Shown here: one piece after another, positions 8,466-17,596 of the stretch
Position numbering within the stretch: the stretch's first letter is position 1
Layout of the letters: each line of letters begins with the position of its first letter
Origin: Pseudomonas sp. GD04091
Lineage (GTDB): Bacteria; Pseudomonadota; Gammaproteobacteria; Pseudomonadales; Pseudomonadaceae
Assembly (NCBI RefSeq): GCF_029836165.1
Contig: NZ_JAOEBG010000017.1
Location: 1-64,000, forward strand
DNA length: 64,000 nt
Direction of reading: 5' to 3'
Made by a program: the position numbers and the translations under genes
The notes under the pieces: generated by a model
What the model was told of the DNA's origin: nothing
The model's input: the letters and a program-made list of their open reading frames with translations, nothing else
The model's database searches: none

Positions 8466-10262
8466 ATGTCCGAGCAACTCCTCAGCAGCCGCAACCTCGC
8501 CTTCGAACTCTACGAAGTCCTCGACGCCGAGGCCCTGACCCAGCGCCCGCGCTTCGCCGAACACAGCCGCGAGACCTTCGACGCCGCGCTGAGCACCGCC
8601 CGCACCATCGCCGAGAAGTACTTCGCCCCGCACAACCGCAAGGGCGATGAAAACGAGCCGCGCTACGTGGACGGTCGCGCAGAGTTGATTCCGGAAGTGA
8701 AGCCGGCGGTGGACGCTTTCCTCGAAGCGGGCTTCCTAAACGCCAACCGCGACTTCGAAGTCGGCGGCATGCAGCTGCCAAGCCTGGTGTCGCAAGCCTG
8801 CTTCGCCCATTTCCAGGCCGCCAACGCCGGCACCACGGCCTACCCGTTCCTGACCATGGGTGCGGCCAACCTGATCGAGAGCTTCGGCAGTGACGAACAG
8901 CAGCGCCTGTTCCTGCAACCGATGATCGAGGGCCGCTACTTCGGCACCATGGCCCTGACCGAGCCCCATGCCGGCTCTTCCCTTGCCGATATCCGCACCC
9001 GCGCCGAACCCGCAGGCGACGGCACCTACCGGCTCAAGGGCAACAAGATCTTCATCTCCGGCGGCGATCACGAACTGTCGGAGAACATCGTGCATATGGT
9101 CCTGGCCAAGCTGCCGGACGCGCCGCCTGGGGTGAAGGGCATCTCGCTGTTCATCGTGCCCAAGTACCTGGTCAACACCGACGGCAGCCTGGGCCCGCGC
9201 AACGATGTGCTGCTGGCCGGGCTGTTCCACAAGATGGGCTGGCGCGGCACCACCTCCACGGCGCTGAACTTCGGTGACAACGGCCAGTGCGTCGGCTACC
9301 TGGTGGGCCAGCCGCACCAGGGCCTGGCTTGCATGTTCCAGATGATGAACGAGGCGCGTATCGGCGTCGGCATGGGCGCGGTGATGCTCGGCTACGCCGG
9401 TTACCTGTATTCACTGGAATACGCCCGTCAACGTCCACAAGGCCGCCTACCGGACAACAAGGACCCGCAGAGCCCCGCCGTGCCGATCGTCGAGCACAGC
9501 GACGTGAAGCGCATGCTGCTGGCACAGAAGGCCTACGTGGAGGGTGCCTTCGACCTTGGCTTGTACGCGGCCCGGCTGTTCGACGACACCCACACCGCAG
9601 CGGATGCAGACGCGCGCCGGCAGGCCCTGGAACTGCTCGACCTGCTCACGCCCATCGTCAAGTCCTGGCCCTCGGCGTATTGCCTGAAGGCCAACGAACT
9701 GGCGATCCAGATCCTTGGCGGCCACGGCTACACCCGCGAGTACCCGGTCGAGCAGTACTACCGCGATAACCGCCTCAACCCGATCCACGAGGGTACCGAG
9801 GGCATCCAGTCCCTCGATCTGCTCGGGCGCAAGCTGGCGCAGAACAACGGTGCCGGGCTCAAGCAACTGATCCGCCTGATCGCCGGCACCTGCGAGCGCG
9901 CCAGCCATCACCCGAACCTCGATCCGTTGCGCCAGCCCCTGGAGCACCTGGTCAACCGCCTGCAGAGCGTGACCCTCGCCCTGCTCGGCGACCTGGCCGC
10001 CGGCAAGGTCGCCGGCGCGCTGGCCAACTCGGCGCTGTACCTCAAGGTGTTCGGCCACTGCGTGATCGGCTGGCGCTGGCTGGAGCAGGCCATCCATGCC
10101 GAGGTCGGCCTGCTCAAGGGCAGCGACCGCGACTTCTACCTGGGCAAGCTCCAGGCCGCGCGTTATTTCCTCACCTGGGAAGTGCCGGGCTGCCATAATG
10201 ACCTCGCTTTGCTCGAGGCCCACGACGACACCTGCCTCGCCATGCAAGAGGGGTGGTTCTAG
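8466..10262 (+). CDS. Acyl-CoA dehydrogenase family flavoprotein
   Basis: A 598-residue enzyme of the long acyl-CoA dehydrogenase type with an extra C-terminal domain, a group that includes DmdC-like 3-methylmercaptopropionyl-CoA dehydrogenases. It should introduce an alpha,beta double bond into an acyl-CoA using FAD. MALTEPHAGSSLADIRTRA near residue 160 is the flavin-binding signature. NPIHEGTEGIQSLDLLGRK near residue 440 carries the family glutamate base. The ATG at 8466 follows CCAGGAATG; the frame extends upstream without support. The substrate cannot be told from sequence. The TldD-like gene begins 31 nt after the stop, so the two may be cotranscribed. Confidence 0.85.
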   Translation: MSEQLLSSRNLAFELYEVLDAEALTQRPRFAEHSRETFDAALSTARTIAEKYFAPHNRKGDENEPRYVDGRAELIPEVKPAVDAFLEAGFLNANRDFEVGGMQLPSLVSQACFAHFQAANAGTTAYPFLTMGAANLIESFGSDEQQRLFLQPMIEGRYFGTMALTEPHAGSSLADIRTRAEPAGDGTYRLKGNKIFISGGDHELSENIVHMVLAKLPDAPPGVKGISLFIVPKYLVNTDGSLGPRNDVLLAGLFHKMGWRGTTSTALNFGDNGQCVGYLVGQPHQGLACMFQMMNEARIGVGMGAVMLGYAGYLYSLEYARQRPQGRLPDNKDPQSPAVPIVEHSDVKRMLLAQKAYVEGAFDLGLYAARLFDDTHTAADADARRQALELLDLLTPIVKSWPSAYCLKANELAIQILGGHGYTREYPVEQYYRDNRLNPIHEGTEGIQSLDLLGRKLAQNNGAGLKQLIRLIAGTCERASHHPNLDPLRQPLEHLVNRLQSVTLALLGDLAAGKVAGALANSALYLKVFGHCVIGWRWLEQAIHAEVGLLKGSDRDFYLGKLQAARYFLTWEVPGCHNDLALLEAHDDTCLAMQEGWF

Positions 10263-10293
10263 GGGGGAACCACCGCACACACGGAGGTTTCCG

Positions 10294-11736
10294 ATGTTCG
10301 ACTCCAGCACCCTGCTGCGCCAGCGCTTCAACGCGCTGCGCAGCACGGCCGAACTGTTCTCGCTTCGCCATGTGAAGCAATCGCATCAGTCACTGTCGGT
10401 ACGGCGCAACGTCGCCGAGCCGCCCTTCTTCAGCCAGGACGAAGGCGCCATGCTCACCGTGCGGGTCGATGGCGTCGAGGCCTATGCGGCCACCGCCGAC
10501 CTCTCGCAAGCCGGGCTGCAACGCGCCCTGGAGCAGGCCGAGGCGCTGGCCCGGCGGATCAAGGCCAGCAGCCTGCTCGACCTGAGCGGCCAACCGGCCC
10601 CGAGCGGGCACCACGACCATGTCTCGCCCAATTTCGAACAGCCCCTGCCCAACCTCGCCGACTGCCTGGACCTGCTGGCCGCCGAATCGGCCAGCGTGCC
10701 CCGAGACGAACGCCTGGTGGACTGGCAGGCGAGCCTGGGCATCAGCGTGGTCGAGCAGACCTACCTGAACTCCGCCGGCGCCGAGCTGCGCCATGCCCAG
10801 CGCTTCGTCTACCCGGGCCTGGGCGTCACCGCCAGCGACGGCCAGGACAGCCAGAGCCGTAGCCTGGGCCGGGAGAACTTCGGCCAGCAAGGCGGCTTCG
10901 AGGTGATCGAGCGCTGCGGCCTGGTCGGCGCGGCCCGGCGCGTGGCCGACGAGGCGCTGCAGCTGCTGCTGGCGCCCAACACCCCGAGCGGCCGGCGCGA
11001 CCTGCTGCTGATGCCCGACCAGATGATGCTGCAGATCCACGAATCCATCGGCCACCCGCTGGAGCTGGACCGCATCCTGGGCGATGAGCGCAACTACGCC
11101 GGCACCAGCTTCGTCAAAGCCAGCGACTTCGGCCATCTGCAGTACGGCTCGAAGCTGCTCAACGTGACCTTCGACCCGACCCTTCGCGAGGAGCTGGCCA
11201 GCTACAGCTTCGATGACGACGGCACCCCGGCCAGCAAGCAGTTCCTGATCCGCGACGGCCTGCTGGTTCGCCCCCTCGGCGGTGCGCTGTCGCAGCTGCG
11301 CTCGGGGCTGGACGGCGTGGCCAACAGTCGCGCCTGCAACTGGAACCGCGCGCCGATCGACCGCATGGCCAACCTCAACATCGAGCCGGGCGACCAGTCG
11401 CTCGAGCAACTGGTCAGTGGCATCGAGCACGGCATCCTGATGCGCACCAACCGCTCCTGGTCCATCGACGATGCACGCAACAAGTTCCAGTTTGGCTGCG
11501 AGTGGGGGCAGTTGATCGAAAACGGCGAACTCAAGGGCGTGGTGAAGAACCCAAACTACCGGGGCATATCAGCCGACTTCTGGCGCAACCTCTCGGCCGT
11601 GGGCGACAGCAGCACCTTCCAGGTGCTCGGCACGCCCAACTGCGGCAAGGGCGAGCCCAACCAGGTGGTGCGGGTCGGTCACGCATCGCCCGCCTGCGTG
11701 TTCCGCCAGATCGACGTATTCGGGGGAGACGCCTGA
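10294..11736 (+). CDS. TldD-like metalloprotease subunit (HExxxH)
   Basis: A 480-residue member of the TldD/PmbA family. The zinc motif HESIGH (His249, Glu250, His254) in QIHESIGHPLELD is the active site of TldD, the catalytic partner of a TldD/TldE heterodimer that digests unfolded peptides and matures some ribosomally made peptides. A C-terminal GTPNCGKG provides the conserved Cys ligand. The strong GGAGG is 7 nt before the ATG. The stop overlaps the start of the next gene (TGATG), implying translational coupling. Housekeeping tldD and pmbA normally lie elsewhere in Pseudomonas, so this is probably a paralogous pair. Its natural substrate is unknown. Confidence 0.85.
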   Translation: MFDSSTLLRQRFNALRSTAELFSLRHVKQSHQSLSVRRNVAEPPFFSQDEGAMLTVRVDGVEAYAATADLSQAGLQRALEQAEALARRIKASSLLDLSGQPAPSGHHDHVSPNFEQPLPNLADCLDLLAAESASVPRDERLVDWQASLGISVVEQTYLNSAGAELRHAQRFVYPGLGVTASDGQDSQSRSLGRENFGQQGGFEVIERCGLVGAARRVADEALQLLLAPNTPSGRRDLLLMPDQMMLQIHESIGHPLELDRILGDERNYAGTSFVKASDFGHLQYGSKLLNVTFDPTLREELASYSFDDDGTPASKQFLIRDGLLVRPLGGALSQLRSGLDGVANSRACNWNRAPIDRMANLNIEPGDQSLEQLVSGIEHGILMRTNRSWSIDDARNKFQFGCEWGQLIENGELKGVVKNPNYRGISADFWRNLSAVGDSSTFQVLGTPNCGKGEPNQVVRVGHASPACVFRQIDVFGGDA

Positions 11737-13064
11737 TGAGCACGTATCAACAACGCTTCGAGGACCTGCTTGGCGCCCTTCGCGACGCGGTGCTGCCCGA
11801 GGAGCAGTTCACCCTCGGCTACAACGCCGAGCATTCGCAGTTTGTACGCTTCAACCATGCCAAGGTGCGCCAGGCCGGGTTGGTCGCCCAGGCCAGCGTG
11901 CAGTTGCGATTGATCCGCGACGGCCGCCAGGCCGAGCAGCACATCACCCTGGGCGATGACGCCGAGCTGGATCGCCAGCGCCTGCACGACGGCCTCGGGC
12001 AACTGCGTCAGACCCTGCCGTTGCTGCCGGTCGACCCGTACCTGAGCCTCGATCAGAGCGCTTGGCGCAGCCACAGTCTGCTGGAGCAGCCACTGCCCGA
12101 GCTGGATGACGTGCTGACCCTGGTCGAACACGAGGCCGGCGACCTGGACCTGGTCGGCATCTACGCCGCCGGCCCCATCTGCCGGGGCTTCGCCAGTTCC
12201 TTCGGGGCCTTCGGCTGGCACCAGGCCAACAGTTTCAACTTCGACTGGAGCCTGTTCCACGCCAACGGCCAGGCGGTCAAGGCCAACTATGCCGGGCAGT
12301 CCTGGAGCGGCGAAACATTCGCCGCGCGCCTGCGCCAGGCCCGCGAACAGCTCGAACACCTGGGCCGCCCGGCCGTCACCCTCAAGCCCGGCAGCTACCG
12401 TGCCTACCTGGCGCCAGCGGCGATGGACGAGATTGCTGGCATGCTCTGCTGGGGTGGTTTCTCCGCCCAGGCCCTGGCCACAGGGAACAGCCCGCTACAA
12501 CGCCTGTATAACGGCGATGCACGACTGAGCTCATTGGTGAGTTTCAGCGAACAGGTCAGCGGCTCGTTGAGCCCGACGTTCTCCGACGAGGGCTCGCCGC
12601 GCCGCGACCTGCTGCTGATTGGCCAGGGCCTGGCACGCGAGCGTCTGGTCAGCGCTCGCAGCGCCGCCGAGTTCACACTTCAGGCCAATGGCGCCGACAG
12701 CTACGAATCGCCGTGCGCACTGAGCCTGGCGCCGGGCAACCTGCCTAGCGCGCAGATCCTCGAGCGCCTGGGCACCGGGCTGTACATCAGCAACCTGTGG
12801 TACCTGAACTACTCGGACCTGCCCGCCGCACGCATGACCGGGCTGACCCGCTTCGCCACGTTCTGGGTGGAAAACGGCCAGATCCAGGGGCCGGTGAGCA
12901 CCATGCGCTTCGACGACAGCCTGTACAGCCTGCTGGGCAGCCAGCTGGAGGACCTGACCCAGGAACGGGAGATGATCCTCTCGACCAGCACCTACGGGCA
13001 GCGCAGCACCGGGTCGAGTCATCTGCCGGGGGCGTTGGTCAAAGGGCTGACCCTGACATTGTGA
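11736..13064 (+). CDS. TldE/PmbA-like non-catalytic partner
   Basis: A 442-residue TldD/PmbA family protein beginning MSTYQQRFEDLLGALRDAV. It lacks an HExxxH motif, as TldE/PmbA subunits do, while keeping the family's C-terminal strands (TGLTRFATFWVENGQIQGPV). Its ATG overlaps the TGA of the upstream tldD-like gene and is preceded by GGGGGAG, so the two products should be made in equal amounts and assemble. The coupling argues for a heterodimeric protease. No obvious precursor peptide gene is adjacent. Confidence 0.82.
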   Translation: MSTYQQRFEDLLGALRDAVLPEEQFTLGYNAEHSQFVRFNHAKVRQAGLVAQASVQLRLIRDGRQAEQHITLGDDAELDRQRLHDGLGQLRQTLPLLPVDPYLSLDQSAWRSHSLLEQPLPELDDVLTLVEHEAGDLDLVGIYAAGPICRGFASSFGAFGWHQANSFNFDWSLFHANGQAVKANYAGQSWSGETFAARLRQAREQLEHLGRPAVTLKPGSYRAYLAPAAMDEIAGMLCWGGFSAQALATGNSPLQRLYNGDARLSSLVSFSEQVSGSLSPTFSDEGSPRRDLLLIGQGLARERLVSARSAAEFTLQANGADSYESPCALSLAPGNLPSAQILERLGTGLYISNLWYLNYSDLPAARMTGLTRFATFWVENGQIQGPVSTMRFDDSLYSLLGSQLEDLTQEREMILSTSTYGQRSTGSSHLPGALVKGLTLTL

Positions 13065-13074
13065 TCGGCAGGAC

Positions 13075-13160
13075 TGGCCTCATCGCTGGCAAGCCAGCTC
13101 CCACAGCAGCCGGCATGCGCTGCCCCTGTGGGAGCCGGCTTGCCGGCGATGAGGCCGGCC
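13075..13160. repeat. REP inverted pair (GCCGGCTTGCCGGC family)
   Basis: Left arm GGCCTCATCGCTGGCAAGCC, right arm GGGAGCCGGCTTGCCGGCGA continuing into TGAGGCC. It lies between the TldE-like gene and the exporter and differs in core sequence from the GCGGG families. Confidence 0.75.
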
Positions 13161-13188
13161 CAGGCAACACAGGACATTGAGGTAACCC

Positions 13189-14616
13189 ATGCCCGACCGT
13201 GCCCCGCTGGACCCCGTCACCGCCCGCTGGATTCCCTGGGTGGTGGCCATCGCCTTCTTCATGCAGTCGCTCGACGGCACCATCCTCAACACCGCGCTGC
13301 CGGCCATGGCCCGCTCCCTGGCCGAGGACCCGCTGCGCATGCAGGGGGTGATCATCGCCTACATGCTCACCGTGGCCCTGCTGATCCCGGCCTCGGGCTG
13401 GATCGCCGACCGCTTCGGCACCAAGCGCATCTTCTTCAGCGCCATCCTGCTGTTCAGCTTCGGCTCGCTCTTGTGCGCCATGGCCAACAGCCTGGGCATG
13501 CTGATCCTCGCCCGGGTGATCCAGGGCCTGGGCGGCGCGCTGATGCTGCCGGTCGGGCGGCTGGTGGTGCTGCGCGCCTATCCGCGCTCGGAGCTGGTGC
13601 GGATCATGAGCTTCATCACCATCCCCGGCCTGCTCGGGCCTTTGCTCGGCCCGACCCTGGGCGGCTGGCTGGTCGAAATCCTCAGCTGGCACTGGATCTT
13701 CCTGATCAACCTGCCGGTGGGCGCGCTGGGCTGCTACGCGGTATGGAAGTTCATCCCCGACCTGCGCGGCGCCGAACGCACCAGCTTCGATGGCCCGGGC
13801 TTCCTGCTGTTCGGCGCGGCGATGGTGCTGATCACCATCGCCATGGAAGGCCTGGGCGAACTGCACCTGCCACACCTGCGGGTGATGCTGTTGCTGTTCG
13901 CCGGCATGGCCTGCCTGGCCGCCTACTGGCTGCGCGCCGGGCGTGACCCGGAGCCTTTGTTCTCACCGTCGCTGTTCCGCGTGCGGACCTTCGCCATCGG
14001 CATCCTCGGCAACCTGTTCGCCCGCCTGGGCAGCGGCGCCCTACCCTTCCTGGTGCCATTGCTGCTGCAGGTGGCGCTGGGCTACTCGCCATCCCAGGCC
14101 GGCATGAGCATGATCCCCCTGGCGGCGGCGGCGATGGTCGCCAAGTCCATCGCCCGCCCCTTGATCGAGCGCCTGGGCTATCGCATCGTGCTCACCGGCA
14201 ACACCCTGCTGCTGGGCATCCTGCTGGCCAGCCTGGGGCTGGTCGACGAGCACACGCCCTATGCCCTGCTGCTGGTGCAGTTGGCGTTGCTGGGGGCGGT
14301 GAACTCGATGCAGTTCACGGCGATGAACACGGTGACCCTGATCGACCTGGACGATGCCAGCGCCAGCAGCGGCAACAGCCTGCTGTCGGTGGTCGCGCAG
14401 CTGTCGCTGAGCCTGGGCGTGGCCTGCGCCGGCGCGTTGCTGGGCGGTTTCACCGCAGCCGGCAGTGCCGAGGGCGTGCAGAGCACATTGGGTGCGTTCC
14501 AGCTGACCTTCGTCACCATCGGCGTGATGGCCATGCTGGCGGCGGCGATCTTCCTTCAGCTGTCTCCGACAGACGGAAGGCGCGCCCGTCGTCCGGAACA
14601 TCACGTGGAGTCGTAG
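13189..14616 (+). CDS. MFS exporter, DHA2 family (MdtD/EmrB-like)
   Basis: A 475-residue proton-driven multidrug exporter of the 14-helix DHA2 group, close to MdtD. The opening WIPWVVAIAFFMQSLDGTIL carries the D1 motif of TM1. GWIADRFGTKRIF (about residue 80) is the MFS loop 2-3 signature. RVIQGLGGALMLPVGR and PGLLGPLLGPTLGGWL are motifs B and C of antiporters. GAGG precedes the ATG at 13189. No periplasmic adaptor gene is adjacent. The substrate is unknown; proximity to the TldD/E-like pair could mean peptide export, but that is only a guess. Confidence 0.88.
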   Translation: MPDRAPLDPVTARWIPWVVAIAFFMQSLDGTILNTALPAMARSLAEDPLRMQGVIIAYMLTVALLIPASGWIADRFGTKRIFFSAILLFSFGSLLCAMANSLGMLILARVIQGLGGALMLPVGRLVVLRAYPRSELVRIMSFITIPGLLGPLLGPTLGGWLVEILSWHWIFLINLPVGALGCYAVWKFIPDLRGAERTSFDGPGFLLFGAAMVLITIAMEGLGELHLPHLRVMLLLFAGMACLAAYWLRAGRDPEPLFSPSLFRVRTFAIGILGNLFARLGSGALPFLVPLLLQVALGYSPSQAGMSMIPLAAAAMVAKSIARPLIERLGYRIVLTGNTLLLGILLASLGLVDEHTPYALLLVQLALLGAVNSMQFTAMNTVTLIDLDDASASSGNSLLSVVAQLSLSLGVACAGALLGGFTAAGSAEGVQSTLGAFQLTFVTIGVMAMLAAAIFLQLSPTDGRRARRPEHHVES

Positions 14617-14679
14617 GGCGAATGGCCACGAGGCTGGTAGACTGTGCGACATTTTTCGCTTCAGCCGCAGGCCCGCCTC

Positions 14680-16065
<1,386 letters not shown>

Positions 16066-16073
16066 CCTATTTT

Positions 16074-16182
16074 GGGGCCGCCTTGCGGCCCTTTCGCGAC
16101 GCAAGGCCGCTCCCACAAGGCCCTGTGTACACGGTTCCCTGTGGGAGCGGCCTTGTGTCGCGATGGGCTGCACAGCAGCCCC
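16074..16182. repeat. REP inverted pair (GGCCGCTCCCACA family)
   Basis: GGGGCCGCCTTGCGGCCC then GCAAGGCCGCTCCCACA, facing TGTGGGAGCGGCCTTGTGTC and GGGCTGCACAGCAGCCCC. It fills the dbpA-flavoprotein gap. Confidence 0.8.
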
Positions 16183-16204
16183 AGACTCTCCAAGAGGTAA
16201 TTTC

Positions 16205-17386
16205 GTGCACTCCACCGACGTGATCATCCTCGGCGCCGGCGCCGCCGGCCTGATGTGCGCCCAGCTCAGCGCCCGCCGCGGGCGCCGGGTGCTGCTGCTC
16301 GACCACGCCAACAAGCCCGGCAAGAAGATCCTCATGTCCGGCGGCGGGCGCTGCAATTTCACCAACATGTACACCGAGCCTGCCAACTTCCTCTCGCACA
16401 ACCCGCACTTCTGCAAGTCGGCGCTGGCCCGCTACACCCAGTGGGACTTCATCGAGCTGGTGCGCAAGCACGGCGTGCCGTACCACGAGAAGAAGCTCGG
16501 CCAGCTGTTCTGCGACAACAAGTCCAGCGACATCCTCGACATGCTCCTGGCCGAGTGCGACGAGGCCGGCGCCGAGCTGCGCATGAACACCAGCATCGAA
16601 CGCATCGACAAGACCGAGGGCGGCTACACCCTGCAGACCAGCGCCGGTCCGTTCGCCTGCCAGTCGCTGGTGATCGCCACCGGCGGCCTGTCGATCCCGA
16701 CACTCGGCGCCACTGGGTTCGGCTACCAGGTGGCCCGTCAGTTCGGCCATGAGCTGCTGCCGACCCGCGCCGGTCTGGTGCCGTTCACCATCACCGAGCC
16801 CCAGCTCAAGGCACTGTGCACCGAGCTGTCGGGCACCTCGCTGGACTGCGTCGCCAGCTGCAATGGCACCAGCTTTCGCGAGAACCTGCTGTTCACCCAC
16901 CGCGGCCTGAGCGGCCCGGCGATCCTGCAGATCTCGTCGTTCTGGGAGGCCGGCGATACCGTGGAGATCAACCTGCTGCCCGATCGCGACGCGCTGGAGT
17001 GGCTGCAGGGCCAGCAGGTCGAGCGCCCCAACAGCGAGCTGAAGACCGTGCTGGGCGAGGTGTTCACCCGCAAGCTGGCCAACCTGCTGGCCGAGCAGTG
17101 GTTCGTTTCGAAACCCTTGAAGCAGTACACACCGGCAGAATTGACCCAGATCGCCGAGCAACTGTCAGCCTGGCAGGTGGTGCCGGCGGGCACCGAAGGC
17201 TATCGCACCGCCGAGGTGACCCTCGGTGGCGTAGACACCCGCGAGGTGTCGTCCAAGACCATGGAATCGCTGAAAACCCCAGGGCTGTACTTCATCGGCG
17301 AGGTGCTGGATGTGAGTGGGCACCTGGGCGGTTTCAACTTCCAGTGGGCCTGGGCATCGGCCAACGCGGCGGCGCAGTTCGTGTAG
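16205..17386 (+). CDS. NAD(P)/FAD-dependent oxidoreductase, HI0933/YhiN family
   Basis: A 393-residue flavoprotein. The N-terminal Rossmann motif VIILGAGAAGLMCAQLSARR binds the FAD ADP moiety. GKKILMSGGGRCNFTN and, near the end, GLYFIGEVLDVSGHLGGFN are the HI0933 (YhiN) signatures. GTG at 16205 follows AGAGGT, and the product would begin MHSTDVIILGAG. The reaction is unknown. It is flanked on both sides by REP pairs and probably forms its own transcription unit. Confidence 0.88.
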   Translation: MHSTDVIILGAGAAGLMCAQLSARRGRRVLLLDHANKPGKKILMSGGGRCNFTNMYTEPANFLSHNPHFCKSALARYTQWDFIELVRKHGVPYHEKKLGQLFCDNKSSDILDMLLAECDEAGAELRMNTSIERIDKTEGGYTLQTSAGPFACQSLVIATGGLSIPTLGATGFGYQVARQFGHELLPTRAGLVPFTITEPQLKALCTELSGTSLDCVASCNGTSFRENLLFTHRGLSGPAILQISSFWEAGDTVEINLLPDRDALEWLQGQQVERPNSELKTVLGEVFTRKLANLLAEQWFVSKPLKQYTPAELTQIAEQLSAWQVVPAGTEGYRTAEVTLGGVDTREVSSKTMESLKTPGLYFIGEVLDVSGHLGGFNFQWAWASANAAAQFV

Positions 17387-17448
17387 AGTAGAATCCATTC
17401 AGCAGCACGGAACGCTTCTTGCTGGTCTGTGCTGGAGCGCCATTGTTC

Positions 17449-17552
17449 GGGGCTGCTGCGCAGCCCTTTCGCGACACAAGGCCGCTCCTGCAGAGGGACG
17501 CGATCTCCTGTAGGAGCGGCCTTGTGTCGCGAAAGGGCCGCACAGCGGCCCC
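17449..17552. repeat. REP inverted pair (GGCCGCTCCTGCA family)
   Basis: GGGGCTGCTGCGCAGCCC with CACAAGGCCGCTCCTGCAG faces CTGTAGGAGCGGCCTTGTG with GGGCCGCACAGCGGCCCC. Confidence 0.8.
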
Positions 17553-17596
17553 AGACGGCCTCAAAGGTATTCAACCGATCTCAGCCCAGGGCCATC

